DNA of 64,000 nucleotides, from assembly GCA_035711845.1 (NCBI GenBank), contig DASTBU010000081.1, forward strand, positions 1 to 64,000, given 5' to 3'. The stretch comes from DASTBU01 sp035711845. Lineage in GTDB: Bacteria; Acidobacteriota; Vicinamibacteria; Vicinamibacterales; 2-12-FULL-66-21. A program made the translations under genes and the position numbers. A model generated the notes under the pieces. It had not been told where the DNA came from, ran no database searches, and saw nothing but the letters and a program-made list of their open reading frames with translations. Shown here piece by piece: positions 16,757 to 25,861 of the stretch (positions are counted from its first letter, which is position 1; every line of letters begins with the position of its first letter).

Positions 16757-17116
16757 CTACTCCTTCGGCGACGGCGCGGGGTTCATGATGCGCCCGATCG
16801 CCACCACGAGCTGCGACCAGCGATCGCGCTCGCGTACCAACTGTGCCTTGCCCGCCGCCGTCAGCCGGTAGTACTTCGCCCGCTGGTTCGCTTCGCTGAC
16901 GCCCCATTCAGACTCGAGCCATCCGCGCTTCTCCAGACGGTGCAGTGCGGGATAGAGCGACCCGGTCTCGACCCTCAACAGGTTGTCGGAATGCGCCCGG
17001 ATGGTCTGGCCGATGCCGTGGCCGTGCCGCGGCCCCCACTGAAGAGTTCGAAGGATGAGCATGTCGAGCGTGCCCTGGAGCAACTCCAGGCGCCCGTCGT
17101 CGGAGGGTTTGGCCAT
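16757..17116 (-). CDS. PadR-family transcriptional regulator
   Basis: 119 residues with LELLQGTLDMLILRTLQWGP, RHGHGIGQTI, ETGSLYPALHRLEKRGWLES and SEANQRAKYYRLTAAGKAQL, the standard PadR order. It precedes the PQQ-propeller membrane protein in the same direction, so here the regulated partner is not an ADOP permease. Two matching palindromes upstream are candidate operators. TAGAAT within the nearer palindrome lies 10 nt before the ATG and there is no Shine-Dalgarno sequence. Confidence 0.93.
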   Translation of the reverse strand: MAKPSDDGRLELLQGTLDMLILRTLQWGPRHGHGIGQTIRAHSDNLLRVETGSLYPALHRLEKRGWLESEWGVSEANQRAKYYRLTAAGKAQLVRERDRWSQLVVAIGRIMNPAPSPKE

Positions 17117-17120
17117 AGAG

Positions 17121-17156
17121 GTAGAGATTCTACAGCCTTAGACGTAGCGAATCTAC
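17121..17156 (-). promoter_or_regulatory. Two GTAG-N5-CTAC palindromes, candidate PadR operators with -10
   Basis: GTAGAGATTCTAC (17121-17133) and GTAGCGAATCTAC (17144-17156) are two 13-bp inverted repeats 23 bp apart. The first contains TAGAAT (minus strand), which would be the -10 of the PadR gene. Paired sites about two helical turns apart suit cooperative repressor binding. Confidence 0.55.
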
Positions 17157-17334
17157 GGCTTGTTCCGGGCGGTTCACCCTGGTTTGGCGAGCGACAGGCA
17201 GCCCGGGCGCGCATCGAAGTCGCTGCCGGGAATCTCTGGCGATGCTGGTCCCTTGGAGCTCGGGGCCTGGCGCACGCGGCTGGTGATCCGACATTACGCT
17301 GAGCTCCGGCGAAAGCCGGCAGAAAGTCCGCGTC

Positions 17335-17919
17335 TCAGCCGCGATGGACAGCGCGCGAGCGCTCCGGGACTGGTGCCTTGGATCCTGACGCCGGCACGGT
17401 CGATGGAGCCGCCCCCCGAAGCCACTGCCACAGTCTCCCCGGGCACGGAGGCAGCGGATCGCAGGCGAGCAAATACAACACCGCCGTCGTCAGGACGATC
17501 AGCGCATAGCTCAGGAGGACGACCTCGATCCTGAGGTTGGAGTAGGCGAAGAAGACGGGATAACCCAGCAGGAGCGACAGGGTCAGAAACGAGATACGCA
17601 GGCTGGCATCCCGGACGCGCCTCGGGTTCCTGTAGCCCTTGGCGACCCGCTCGAACGCTGCGGTCTCGTACGCCTCGATAGGGACGGAGAACACCGTCTG
17701 CATCAGGACCCACAGCAGTCCGCCGCAGAACAACACGAACAACGCGCGTTCGATGCGGCCCAGGCTCCAGGAGTACAAACCGGCCCACACGAAGTACACG
17801 ACGATGCTGAGGTTCGTGAGGTGGACGGCGAGCCAGACGTTCGTCCTGCCGGTCAGCAGCTGCAGCTTGCGACAGAAGAGCTCCGTCAGGTTCAGCACAA
17901 TCGAATCGACACGGGTCAT
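17335..17919 (-). CDS. Four-TM membrane protein of unknown function
   Basis: The 194-residue protein has four hydrophobic segments: VHLTNLSIVVYFVWAGLYSW (about 33-52), ALFVLFCGGLLWVLMQTVF, ISFLTLSLLLGYPVFFAY and VVLLSYALIVLTTAVLYLLA. The tail has a Cys pair (ACDPLPPCP). I recognise no family. It lies 41 bp after the truncated GNAT gene on the same strand. Confidence 0.72.
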   Translation of the reverse strand: MTRVDSIVLNLTELFCRKLQLLTGRTNVWLAVHLTNLSIVVYFVWAGLYSWSLGRIERALFVLFCGGLLWVLMQTVFSVPIEAYETAAFERVAKGYRNPRRVRDASLRISFLTLSLLLGYPVFFAYSNLRIEVVLLSYALIVLTTAVLYLLACDPLPPCPGRLWQWLRGAAPSTVPASGSKAPVPERSRAVHRG

Positions 17920-17960
17920 AGTCCGGTCGATCGTTGCCCAAACGGAGGCTCTCCTTCAAA

Positions 17961-18314
17961 TCAGAATCTCGCGGCCCGTACATTTGCCTCAATCGCGCAT
18001 GCCAGCCAGGCCGTTGTGAAGCCGCGCTCGGCCAACCGGGCCTCGGCGTCGGCCGCGACACCGGAACCTCGTGAAGGTACGTACAGTTGATAAAGCTCAT
18101 TTTCCTTGACCAGGGAGAAGCCGACAGGGGCGCCAGACGGACGTCCAACCCGGACGCCCGGGAGCGCGTTCTCGAGCCTCTGCCGGAAATTCTCCAGGGT
18201 GCGCAACCGCGTGAGCTCCGGCGGCACGATCTGCGCGTGCGCGTCGTGCCAGCCGTCGTGCCACACTCGAGCCAGCGCATCGATGTCGGCAGGCTCCGCG
18301 TCTCTCACATCCAT
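17961..18314 (-). CDS. GNAT acetyltransferase, shortened and probably impaired
   Basis: The N-terminal half is a normal GNAT: VRDAEPADIDALARVWHDGW, then ELYQLYVPSRGSGVAADAEA, where motif A (R/Q-x-x-G-x-G/A for acetyl-CoA) appears as SRGSGVA. Relatives read about four more residues between GVA and DAEARL, so helix alpha-3 looks internally deleted. The protein ends at RAARF followed by TGA, just where relatives continue FYEKxGW, so the last strands are absent. At 117 residues it is about 35 short. It may be a gene in decay. Confidence 0.6.
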   Translation of the reverse strand: MDVRDAEPADIDALARVWHDGWHDAHAQIVPPELTRLRTLENFRQRLENALPGVRVGRPSGAPVGFSLVKENELYQLYVPSRGSGVAADAEARLAERGFTTAWLACAIEANVRAARF

Positions 18315-18451
18315 GGTCTGAAGTTCCGTCGGGCCCCGAGCTTACTGCAATGTCGCGGCCGCACATGTCCGCAAACCTTCCCGCCTTCCCGTTCGTCTAA
18401 GCCCACGGCATCCACGACGGTTCATTCCGCCGCTGACGAGGGGGTTTGCAG

Positions 18452-20881
18452 ATGGCAGCCTTCCATCAGGACCTGCGCTACGCCTTTCGATCCCTGGCGA
18501 AGAACCCCTCATATGCTGCCGTCGCGGTGCTGACCCTCGGGCTGGGCGTCGGGGCGAACACTGCGATCTTCAGCGTCCTCCAGGCCGTGGTTCTGCGCGA
18601 GCTGCCCTACTACGATGCCGACCGCATCGCGGTCATGTGGACGAAGAACATCCGTCAGAACCTGCCTGATGGCTCGTCGCACCTCAACTTCCGCGACTGG
18701 AAGAATCGCACCCGAACGTTCGAGCAGATGACGGCCTATTACCGTCCCGAGTTCACGCGCGGCACGCTCACAGGCGGACCAGGGGCGGAGCGCATTCACA
18801 TTGGGCTGGTCGGTCCAGGATTCTTCCAGCTCCTCGGCACAGCTCCGCTGCTCGGACGCACGCTCGCGGACGGCGATTACACCGCCACAGCGCGGACGGT
18901 CGTCATCGGCCACGGCCTCTGGCGTCAGCGCTTTGGCGGCGCGCGCGATGTCATCGGGAAGACGATCCAATTGAACGACCAGAACCACGAGATCGTCGGC
19001 GTCATGCCGCCAGAGTTCGAGTTGCCGACGGCCGACGTGCAGCTCTGGCAGCCGCTGTTCTTCGACGGTCCGCAGTGGCAGGACGAAAGGAGCCGGGGCC
19101 GGGACTCGCTGGTCGTGCTCGGACGGCTGGCGCCCGGGGCCACGATCGCGCTGGCCCGCGACGAGATGGACGCGATTGCCGCGCAACTACGCCAGGAATA
19201 TCCGGCCTCGAATGCGAGCTTCGGCGTGCTGACCGATCCGCTCACGGACCGGGTGATCGGCCTCACCACCGAGCGATCGCTGTGGCTGCTGTTCGGATCG
19301 GTGGGATTCGTCCTGCTCATCGCGTGCGCGACCGTGGCCAATCTGGTGCTCGCGCGCGCCATGGGCCGGCGTGGCGAGTTTTCGGTGAGGGCCGCGCTCG
19401 GCGCGACCCGGGCTCGGCTGGTGCGTCATGCGCTCACCGAGTCCCTCGTTTTGTCACTCCTCTCTCTGCTGGTCGGGCTGCTGTTTGCCTGGGCCGGGAG
19501 CGTGGCCCTGAGGACCCTGGCGGTGGGAGCTTTGCCGCGCATCGAGACGGTCGAACTGGACGCGGGGGTGCTGTTGTTCCTCCTCGCAGCAGGGCTCGGA
19601 AGCGGGTTGCTGGCGGGCACGCTGCCCGCGCTGCAGCTGTCGATCACGAAGCCGGCCGACAGCCTGCGCGAGGACGGGCCGCGCTCGCTCGGTGGACGGA
19701 ACAGCCGGCGGCTGCATCAGGCGCTCGTCGTCGCCGAAATCGCGCTCGCCGTGATGCTGCTGTCAGGCGCCGGCCTGCTGACGCGCAGCTTCCTGAAGGT
19801 TCGCGCGGCCGACCGCGGATTTGATTCGACCAACGTGCTGCTCCTGCAGGTGGATCTCCCCGGCACGTACGATTCGGGGCCAAAAGTGCGAACGTATTAC
19901 CTGGAGGCGGCCCGGCGCATCCGCGCGCTGCCGGGGGTCGCGGCCGTAGGCGCGATCAGCGACTTCTTCATCCATCGCCAGCCTGATTACCGCGTTGCCC
20001 TCGAAGGCCGTCCTCCTCAGCGCCCCGACGATCCGGCGCCACCGCTCACCGAAGACCAAGTGCTCCCGGGGTACTTCGAGGCGATGCGGATCCCGCTCGT
20101 GCGCGGCCGGCTGCTGAAGGAATCCGATTTGGCCGAGGGCGCGCCGCCGGTGATCGTCATCAACGAGGAGATGGCGCGGCGGTTCTGGCCGGGAGAGGAT
20201 CCGGTCGGCAAGCGGCTGAAGTACGGGCTCGACCCTGGTGCCAACGGTCCGTGGAAGACCGTCGTCGGCGTCGTCGCCGACATGCGCCGTCAACGCCTCG
20301 ACGAGCCGGCGATTCCTTACATGTTCCAGCCGGGCATCAACAGTCAGATGGACCTGGCGGTCCGGACCATGAACGACCCAGCAGGTCTGCGCGAGGCGAT
20401 CCGGACCCAGATGCTCGCGCTCGACCCATCGGTACCGCCCTACGGTATCACCACCGTCGAACAGCGCCTGGGCCGCACCGTTGCGCTCAGAAAGCTCCAG
20501 GCGCTGTTGATCGTCGCGCTGGCAGCCGTCGCGCTGCTGCTGTCGATGATCGGCGCGTACAGCGTGATGCACCAGTCGGTATCGGCGCGGACTCAGGAGA
20601 TTGGCATCCGGATGGCGCTCGGCGCCGATGCCAGCCAGGTGCGACAGCTGGTGCTCGGGGGCGGCCTCGCATCCGCGATTGCGGGCCTGGTGCTCGGTCT
20701 TCTCGGATCGGCCGGTCTGAGCCGGACGATGTCGAGCTTTCTCTACGAGACTGAGGCACTCGATCCGGCGATCTATCTCGGCGTCACGCTCCTGCTGCTG
20801 TCTGTCACGATGATCGCGTGTCTGGTGCCGGCGGTCCGGGCGTCACGATCGGATCCGATGGGGGCGCTGAGGCAGGCGTGA
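18452..20881 (+). CDS. ADOP/MacB-like permease without the N-terminal prefix
   Basis: ATG 18452 follows GAGGGGG at about 8 nt. The 809-residue product begins directly with LRYAFRSLAKNPSYAAVAVLTL, so the soluble prefix seen in the other ADOP proteins is missing. The rest is standard: VAVLTLGLGVGANTAIFSVL, periplasmic domain, FtsX unit (VGFVLLIACATVANLVLARAM), second periplasmic domain (WPGEDPVGKRLKYG), second FtsX unit (SMIGAYSVMHQSVSARTQEI), ending VPAVRASRSDPMGALRQ. No PadR gene is adjacent; the gene stands alone, divergent from the short GNAT. Confidence 0.9.
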   Translation: MAAFHQDLRYAFRSLAKNPSYAAVAVLTLGLGVGANTAIFSVLQAVVLRELPYYDADRIAVMWTKNIRQNLPDGSSHLNFRDWKNRTRTFEQMTAYYRPEFTRGTLTGGPGAERIHIGLVGPGFFQLLGTAPLLGRTLADGDYTATARTVVIGHGLWRQRFGGARDVIGKTIQLNDQNHEIVGVMPPEFELPTADVQLWQPLFFDGPQWQDERSRGRDSLVVLGRLAPGATIALARDEMDAIAAQLRQEYPASNASFGVLTDPLTDRVIGLTTERSLWLLFGSVGFVLLIACATVANLVLARAMGRRGEFSVRAALGATRARLVRHALTESLVLSLLSLLVGLLFAWAGSVALRTLAVGALPRIETVELDAGVLLFLLAAGLGSGLLAGTLPALQLSITKPADSLREDGPRSLGGRNSRRLHQALVVAEIALAVMLLSGAGLLTRSFLKVRAADRGFDSTNVLLLQVDLPGTYDSGPKVRTYYLEAARRIRALPGVAAVGAISDFFIHRQPDYRVALEGRPPQRPDDPAPPLTEDQVLPGYFEAMRIPLVRGRLLKESDLAEGAPPVIVINEEMARRFWPGEDPVGKRLKYGLDPGANGPWKTVVGVVADMRRQRLDEPAIPYMFQPGINSQMDLAVRTMNDPAGLREAIRTQMLALDPSVPPYGITTVEQRLGRTVALRKLQALLIVALAAVALLLSMIGAYSVMHQSVSARTQEIGIRMALGADASQVRQLVLGGGLASAIAGLVLGLLGSAGLSRTMSSFLYETEALDPAIYLGVTLLLLSVTMIACLVPAVRASRSDPMGALRQA

Positions 20882-21032
20882 GACCGCTGTCGAGCTGGAT
20901 TCGCGTGTCGCCGTTGCACTTCCTTCCATCACCGACCGCGCCCGCGCTACACTTCCCTCCACGACCCGCGACGTCTCCGAACAAGAGAAAGGTGACCCTG
21001 TTCACGCGCGTGTGCAGCGATAGGTACGCCAA

Positions 21033-23528
21033 ATGGCGACGGTGATGTCACGTTTGCGCGCTCCATTCGTGGTGCACGGCCTTGGTATCCTTGCGCTCTT
21101 CAATCTCGCGGTCGCGCATCCCCTCTACGAGGTCCTGGCCGGCAGCCCCGAGTTCTTCGTTGCGCGCCGCGCATCGCCGGTAGACCTGTGGCTGTTCGTG
21201 GCGGTCTTCTCGGTCGTGCTGCCTGCGGGAATCATCGCGCTCGTCTGGATCGCCGACCGGATGTCGAAAACAGCCGGCCATGCAGTATTGGCCCTGGCAG
21301 TCGGCCTGCTTTGCGCCGCGCTGGCGCTTCAGGCGCTGGAACAACTCGGGGTGGATCGAGCGCGTCCGGCGTTTGCAGGCGCCGCCATGGCAGGCATCGG
21401 AGCGCTGATTGCCTACCTGCGCGTCTCCGCGGCGCGAACCTATGTCGCGCTGCTCGGGCCGGCCGTTCTCGCGGTGCCGATCCTGTTTCTCGCGCGGCCC
21501 TCCATCCGTGTCTTCGCCTTTCCCCATGAGGAGTCTCTGCGATACCCGCCGGCGACGCTGAACGCGACACCGCCGATCGTCCTGATCGTGTTCGACCAGC
21601 TGCCGCTGGCATCGCTCCTCGATGCGGACGGCCTGATCGACCGGGAGTTGTATCCGGCGTTCGCGGGCCTCGCAGACGAGGCGACGTGGTTCCGGAATGC
21701 GACGGCGGTCGCTGCGAGCACGGGGTCGGCGCTCCCCCCGATCGTCACCGGAATCCACCCGCGCCGGAACACCCGTCGGATGGCGGCTGCGGACCCGAAC
21801 AACCTGTTTACCTACCTCTCCGGCTCGTACCGGATGAACGTCGTCGAGCCGATCACGAGCCTGTGTCCGGCGTCCGTTTGTCCGCAGGAGCGTGAGGGGT
21901 TGGCAACGCGGCTGTGGGCACTCGGGATCGACGTCACGATCGTGTACCTTCACGTGCTCGCTCCGCGCGAGCTCGAGGCGGCGCTGCCGCCCGTCGACCA
22001 GAACTGGAAGAACTTCGCGGCGGACCAGCCGTGGCACAGGCGCTGGGTCGAGCAACGGGACCTCGATCGGCGGGAAGGACCCAGGCGATTCATCGACGCG
22101 ATAGAGGGGGGCGGCGATCGTCCGACCTTCCACTTTCTGCACGCGCTCCTGCCTCACGAACCCTACATCTATGCACGCACCGGCCAGGCCTTCGGCAAGG
22201 GAACGGCGCTGCCCGGCCTGGCGCCCGGTGGCTACCGGTGGGGAAACGACGAATGGATCGTCGGTCAGAACTATCAGGCACACCTCGTCCAGCTCGGGTA
22301 CGTGGACGCGCTGCTCGGGCGCATTCTCGCACGCCTGAAATCGGCAGATGTCTTCGATCGGGCGCTCGTCATCGTGACGTCCGACCATGGTGCCAGCTTT
22401 CAGCCCGATCGTCCCTTCAAGGGGGTGACCGCAGACACGGCCGCCGACATCATGGCCGTGCCGCTTTTCGTGAAGACGCCGGGGCAGCGCGCCGGCAGCA
22501 TCAGCGATCGCAACGTCGAGGCGGTCGACATCGCGCCGACCATCGCGAGCGTGCTGGGTGGGACGCTGCCCTGGAGCACCCAGGGCACCTCCGCTCTGGA
22601 TGCGGCAACGGCGCCGCGTCCAGAAAAATCGGCGCTCGCCGGCGCCGAGCGCCACGTGGTCAGGGATCCGGAGGCGTTCCCTGCGGCAGTCCGGACGGTG
22701 GTCGCTCGGAAGCTGGCCTTGTTTCGCGACGGAGATCCCCACGCGCCGCTTCGCGCCCCGCATCCGGACCTCGTCGGCCGTGACATTTCCGAACTGCGCA
22801 TCGGAGCGCGATGGGATGGCCCGGTCGTGCTGAAGGATGCGTTTGTGTTCACGTCGATGGATCCGACGGCCGATTTCGTACCGGCGCGGCTGGAGGGGCA
22901 GGCCTACGGCGTGGAGGGAACGACGGAACGGCTGGCACTCGCCGTCGCCGTAAACAACCGCGTGCGTGCGACCACGCTGACCGCGAAGGGCGACGCGATG
23001 TGGTCAGCCTTGGTTCCGCTTGATGCATTTCGGCCCGGACGCAACGATGTGCGCGTGTTCGTGATCGAGGACGCGGACGGTCCGGTTCTCCGCGCCGTCG
23101 TCGAGACGCGACGCCCGCCGGAGCTCGATCTGATCTCGGGCCAGGCGAAGCACATGTGGGGCGTGCGCCAGTCGGGCTTGTATCCGCGGGAGTTCAGCGG
23201 CACCCGTCCGTTCTACTGGACGGACGGCACCGCGCGGCTGGTGACGCCACTCGATTCCCAGGCTCCGCCGGTGGCGTTGAAAATCGACGTGTCGATGACC
23301 GGCCGGCCAGAGGCGAACCTGCGTGTCCTCATCAACGGGTGTGAACTGTTTCGCGGCCCCATCTCGGGCACCTGGTCGCAAACGTTCTCGTTGGAATCCT
23401 GCCGACCCGGCGGCACCGAGGCGACAATCGAGCTCCTGAGCGATACGTTCACACCCGGTGAGCACGATGCGCGGCGCCTCGGGGTTGCGCTCGACTCGGT
23501 CACGCTCGTCACCCGCTCTTCGCAATAG
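21033..23528 (+). CDS. Membrane sulfatase/alkaline-phosphatase-fold protein
   Basis: This 831-residue protein has four or five N-terminal helices (to about residue 165) and an extracytoplasmic alkaline-phosphatase-superfamily domain from PPIVLIVFDQLPLASLL, with the metal Asp in FDQ, the nucleophile region NATAVAASTGSALPPIVTG (a Thr as in LTA-synthase and phosphoethanolamine-transferase types, not a sulfatase Cys), LPHEPYIY, and the SDHGASF metal site. A C-terminal beta domain of about 230 residues follows. Likely role: envelope lipid or polysaccharide phosphotransfer or hydrolysis; the substrate is not identifiable. Its end overlaps the convergent MocR gene by 20 bp. Confidence 0.85.
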   Translation: MATVMSRLRAPFVVHGLGILALFNLAVAHPLYEVLAGSPEFFVARRASPVDLWLFVAVFSVVLPAGIIALVWIADRMSKTAGHAVLALAVGLLCAALALQALEQLGVDRARPAFAGAAMAGIGALIAYLRVSAARTYVALLGPAVLAVPILFLARPSIRVFAFPHEESLRYPPATLNATPPIVLIVFDQLPLASLLDADGLIDRELYPAFAGLADEATWFRNATAVAASTGSALPPIVTGIHPRRNTRRMAAADPNNLFTYLSGSYRMNVVEPITSLCPASVCPQEREGLATRLWALGIDVTIVYLHVLAPRELEAALPPVDQNWKNFAADQPWHRRWVEQRDLDRREGPRRFIDAIEGGGDRPTFHFLHALLPHEPYIYARTGQAFGKGTALPGLAPGGYRWGNDEWIVGQNYQAHLVQLGYVDALLGRILARLKSADVFDRALVIVTSDHGASFQPDRPFKGVTADTAADIMAVPLFVKTPGQRAGSISDRNVEAVDIAPTIASVLGGTLPWSTQGTSALDAATAPRPEKSALAGAERHVVRDPEAFPAAVRTVVARKLALFRDGDPHAPLRAPHPDLVGRDISELRIGARWDGPVVLKDAFVFTSMDPTADFVPARLEGQAYGVEGTTERLALAVAVNNRVRATTLTAKGDAMWSALVPLDAFRPGRNDVRVFVIEDADGPVLRAVVETRRPPELDLISGQAKHMWGVRQSGLYPREFSGTRPFYWTDGTARLVTPLDSQAPPVALKIDVSMTGRPEANLRVLINGCELFRGPISGTWSQTFSLESCRPGGTEATIELLSDTFTPGEHDARRLGVALDSVTLVTRSSQ

Positions 23529-25041
23529 CCACTGCAGCCTTTCGCGGTCGCCCACGCGTCGACTCAGGCGACACCGTACGCTGTTTCTGGCCGGCATCCA
23601 ACGCGCTCGTCCGGAGCACCTCGCCCAGGACCCGTGTAGCATCGAGCAGGCGTCGCTCCGCGGAACCGCCGAAGCCGAGCAGGAGCCCGCTCCGCCGGGC
23701 TCGACCCGCGTAACAGGAAGACAGAGCCGTTGCGGTCAGGCCGCGCCGGGCAATGCGCGCGACGACGTCCTGGTCGGTGAGCCCGCTCGCCAGCAGGGCC
23801 GACACATGGAGCCCCGCGTCGGCGTTGTGAACGATGAGCCAATCGCCGCAGTGCCGAGCCAGACCGGCCACGAGGGCGTCACGCCGGCCCTGATACACGC
23901 GGCGCATGCGCCGGAGGTGCCGCGCGAACTGGCCACTCTGGACGAAATCGGCGAGCGCCAGCTGATAGAGCGTCGGCGAGAAGAGATCGAAAGCTTCGCG
24001 CGCGTCGACGAACCGTTGCCACAGCGACGGGGGCACGACGAGGTACGCCACGCGCACGGCCGGAAAGAGCACCTTGCTGAACGTACCGATGTAGATCACC
24101 CGTCCGTGCGAATCCATTCCCTGGAGCGCACCGAGGGGCCGGCTCACGTAGCGATACTCGCTGTCGTAGTCGTCCTCGAGGACCCACGCGTTGCCTCGGG
24201 ACGCCCACTCGAGCAGCGCCAGCCGCCTGACCGCCGTCATCTGGATGCCGAGAGGGTACTGATGCGACGGCGTGACGTACGCCAGGCGGACGCGATCCCC
24301 ATGACTGCGCAGGGCGGGTACGCTCAGCCCTTCTTCGTCCACCGGCACCGAAACCAGCTCCGCGCCGCTGGCACCGAGCGCGGCCCTCGCGCCCGGGTAG
24401 CCCGGTTCCTCGAGGGCGGCACGATCGCCACGGGCCAGCAGCACCGCGCCAGCCAACCGGAGCGCCGCCTGCGATCCCGGGACGATGAGGACCTCCGCCG
24501 CCTCGCAGCGGACGCCGCGCGCGGCGCGCAGATGTTCGGCAATCGCCACGCGCAGCGACGCCACCCCTGCCGGATCGCCGTACGCCATGTCGTCGCGTGG
24601 CAGGGCGTGGGCATGTCTCGCCACGAGCCTGGCCCACAGCCGGTGGGGAAACTCGTCCAGTGCAGGAAGACTCATGCGAAACGGCCCGAGGCCTCCTTCA
24701 TCCCGCGTGCAAAGCGAGGCGACGTGAGACCGCCCGGCCGCGTTGGCGGTACCGCCGTCTGAGCGGACCGGCGCCCGAAAGAGATCGTCGGGGAGCTCTC
24801 CCCTGACGTACGTTCCAGACCCGACACGGCCGACCAGATAACCCTCGTGCAGCAGTTGGTCGTAAGCAGCCAGCACGGGGAAGCGCGACACGCCGAGATC
24901 GGCCGCCAGCGTTCTGGTCGACGGGATCCGTCGCCCTGGACGGATCCGGCCGTCCAGAATCGCACGCCGCAACCCGTCACAGATTTGCTGATGGATGGGA
25001 GCGTCAAGCGAGCGGTCGATGTCGACGTGCAAAGTGGTCAT
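23509..25041 (-). CDS. MocR/PdxR-type regulator (GntR helix plus aminotransferase domain)
   Basis: Residues 8-75 are a GntR winged helix (PIHQQICDGLRRAILDGRI, GRRIPSTRTLAADLGVSR, VLAAYDQLLHEGYL). After a linker, residues 125-480 form a fold-type-I aminotransferase domain: GSQAALRLAGAVLLARGD, EDDYDSEYRYVSRPLGAL, and GTFSKVLFPAVRVAYLVVP with the PLP-binding Lys. MocR proteins usually sense PLP with an amine and control vitamin B6, GABA or taurine genes. The gene is divergent from a secreted-protein gene at 25100 and no B6 gene is near, so the target is unknown. Confidence 0.92.
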   Translation of the reverse strand: MTTLHVDIDRSLDAPIHQQICDGLRRAILDGRIRPGRRIPSTRTLAADLGVSRFPVLAAYDQLLHEGYLVGRVGSGTYVRGELPDDLFRAPVRSDGGTANAAGRSHVASLCTRDEGGLGPFRMSLPALDEFPHRLWARLVARHAHALPRDDMAYGDPAGVASLRVAIAEHLRAARGVRCEAAEVLIVPGSQAALRLAGAVLLARGDRAALEEPGYPGARAALGASGAELVSVPVDEEGLSVPALRSHGDRVRLAYVTPSHQYPLGIQMTAVRRLALLEWASRGNAWVLEDDYDSEYRYVSRPLGALQGMDSHGRVIYIGTFSKVLFPAVRVAYLVVPPSLWQRFVDAREAFDLFSPTLYQLALADFVQSGQFARHLRRMRRVYQGRRDALVAGLARHCGDWLIVHNADAGLHVSALLASGLTDQDVVARIARRGLTATALSSCYAGRARRSGLLLGFGGSAERRLLDATRVLGEVLRTSALDAGQKQRTVSPESTRGRPRKAAVAIAKSG

Positions 25042-25099
25042 GTCACAAGCCTTGAAATGGCGATGGCGTCAATGCCAGTTCGGGGATTATAAGCACGGG

Positions 25100-25837
25100 A
25101 TGCGAGCGCTTGGGCTCTTGATTTGCAGCGCAGTTGTCCTCCCATGGTCGTCCCACGGGGTCCCGCCGTCAGGATCGGTTCCGCCGGACCCGGTGCTGGT
25201 CCAGTCTGTCGCGCCTCGGGACGGACGGCACGACTTCGACTTCGAGATTGGTACTTGGAACACCAGGCTGTCGCGCAGGTTGAAGCCCTTGACCGGCTCT
25301 TCGACGTGGGTCGAGTACGAGGGAACGAGCGTCGTCCGCAAGGTCTGGGACGGCAAGGCCAACCTCGTGGAGCTCGATGTCAAGGGATTATCGGGCCGCA
25401 TCGAAGGCTTGAGCCTGCGCCTTTACAATCCGGAGTCCACGCAGTGGAGCCTCAACTTCTCCAACAGCGCCGGCGGAACCTTGAGCCCGCCGGTCGTCGG
25501 GGAGTTCAGGAATGGACGCGGCGCGTTCTTCGGTCAGGAATTCCTCAACGGCCGGATGATCTACGTGCGGTTCGTCATCTCGGACATCACCCCCTCGTCA
25601 TGCCGCTTCGAGCAGGCGTTCTCAGACGACGGGGGAAAGACGTGGGAGGTGAACTGGATCGCGGTGGACACGCGGGTGACGGATGCCTCGGCATCGGCCG
25701 CGATCGACTCGCGCAGGAGGCCACGGGTGCAGGATAATGTCCTGGGACCGCGTTGGGTTCCGCCTCTGAATGAGTACATTTCGAATCGCGCTCGGCAACA
25801 TCCAGAGCTGCGCACGGGATCACCCGCGAAGTTCTGA
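25100..25837 (+). CDS. Secreted DUF1579-like protein
   Basis: From ATG 25100 the 245-residue product has a hydrophobic signal (LGLLICSAVVLPWSSHG). The mature part contains HDFDFEIGTWNTRLSRR, much like the FDFLxGxW opening of DUF1579-type beta-barrels, followed by regular beta strands (STWVEYEGTSVVRKVWDG, LSLRLYNPESTQWSLNFSN) and MIYVRFVISDITPSSCRFEQAFSDDGGKTWEVNW. The function of this group is not established. The start was moved downstream of longer options because those lack a signal peptide and overlap the divergent regulator's promoter. TATAAG lies 7 nt before the ATG. Confidence 0.78.
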   Translation: MRALGLLICSAVVLPWSSHGVPPSGSVPPDPVLVQSVAPRDGRHDFDFEIGTWNTRLSRRLKPLTGSSTWVEYEGTSVVRKVWDGKANLVELDVKGLSGRIEGLSLRLYNPESTQWSLNFSNSAGGTLSPPVVGEFRNGRGAFFGQEFLNGRMIYVRFVISDITPSSCRFEQAFSDDGGKTWEVNWIAVDTRVTDASASAAIDSRRRPRVQDNVLGPRWVPPLNEYISNRARQHPELRTGSPAKF

Positions 25838-25861
25838 CCCACGCTGACCCTCGAGACGCCC

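Noticed and set aside
17930..17965. Selenocysteine read-through at the TGA ending the short GNAT gene
   Set aside because: A tRNA-Sec exists, but residues after the TGA do not continue the GNAT family pattern and no SECIS-like hairpin follows.
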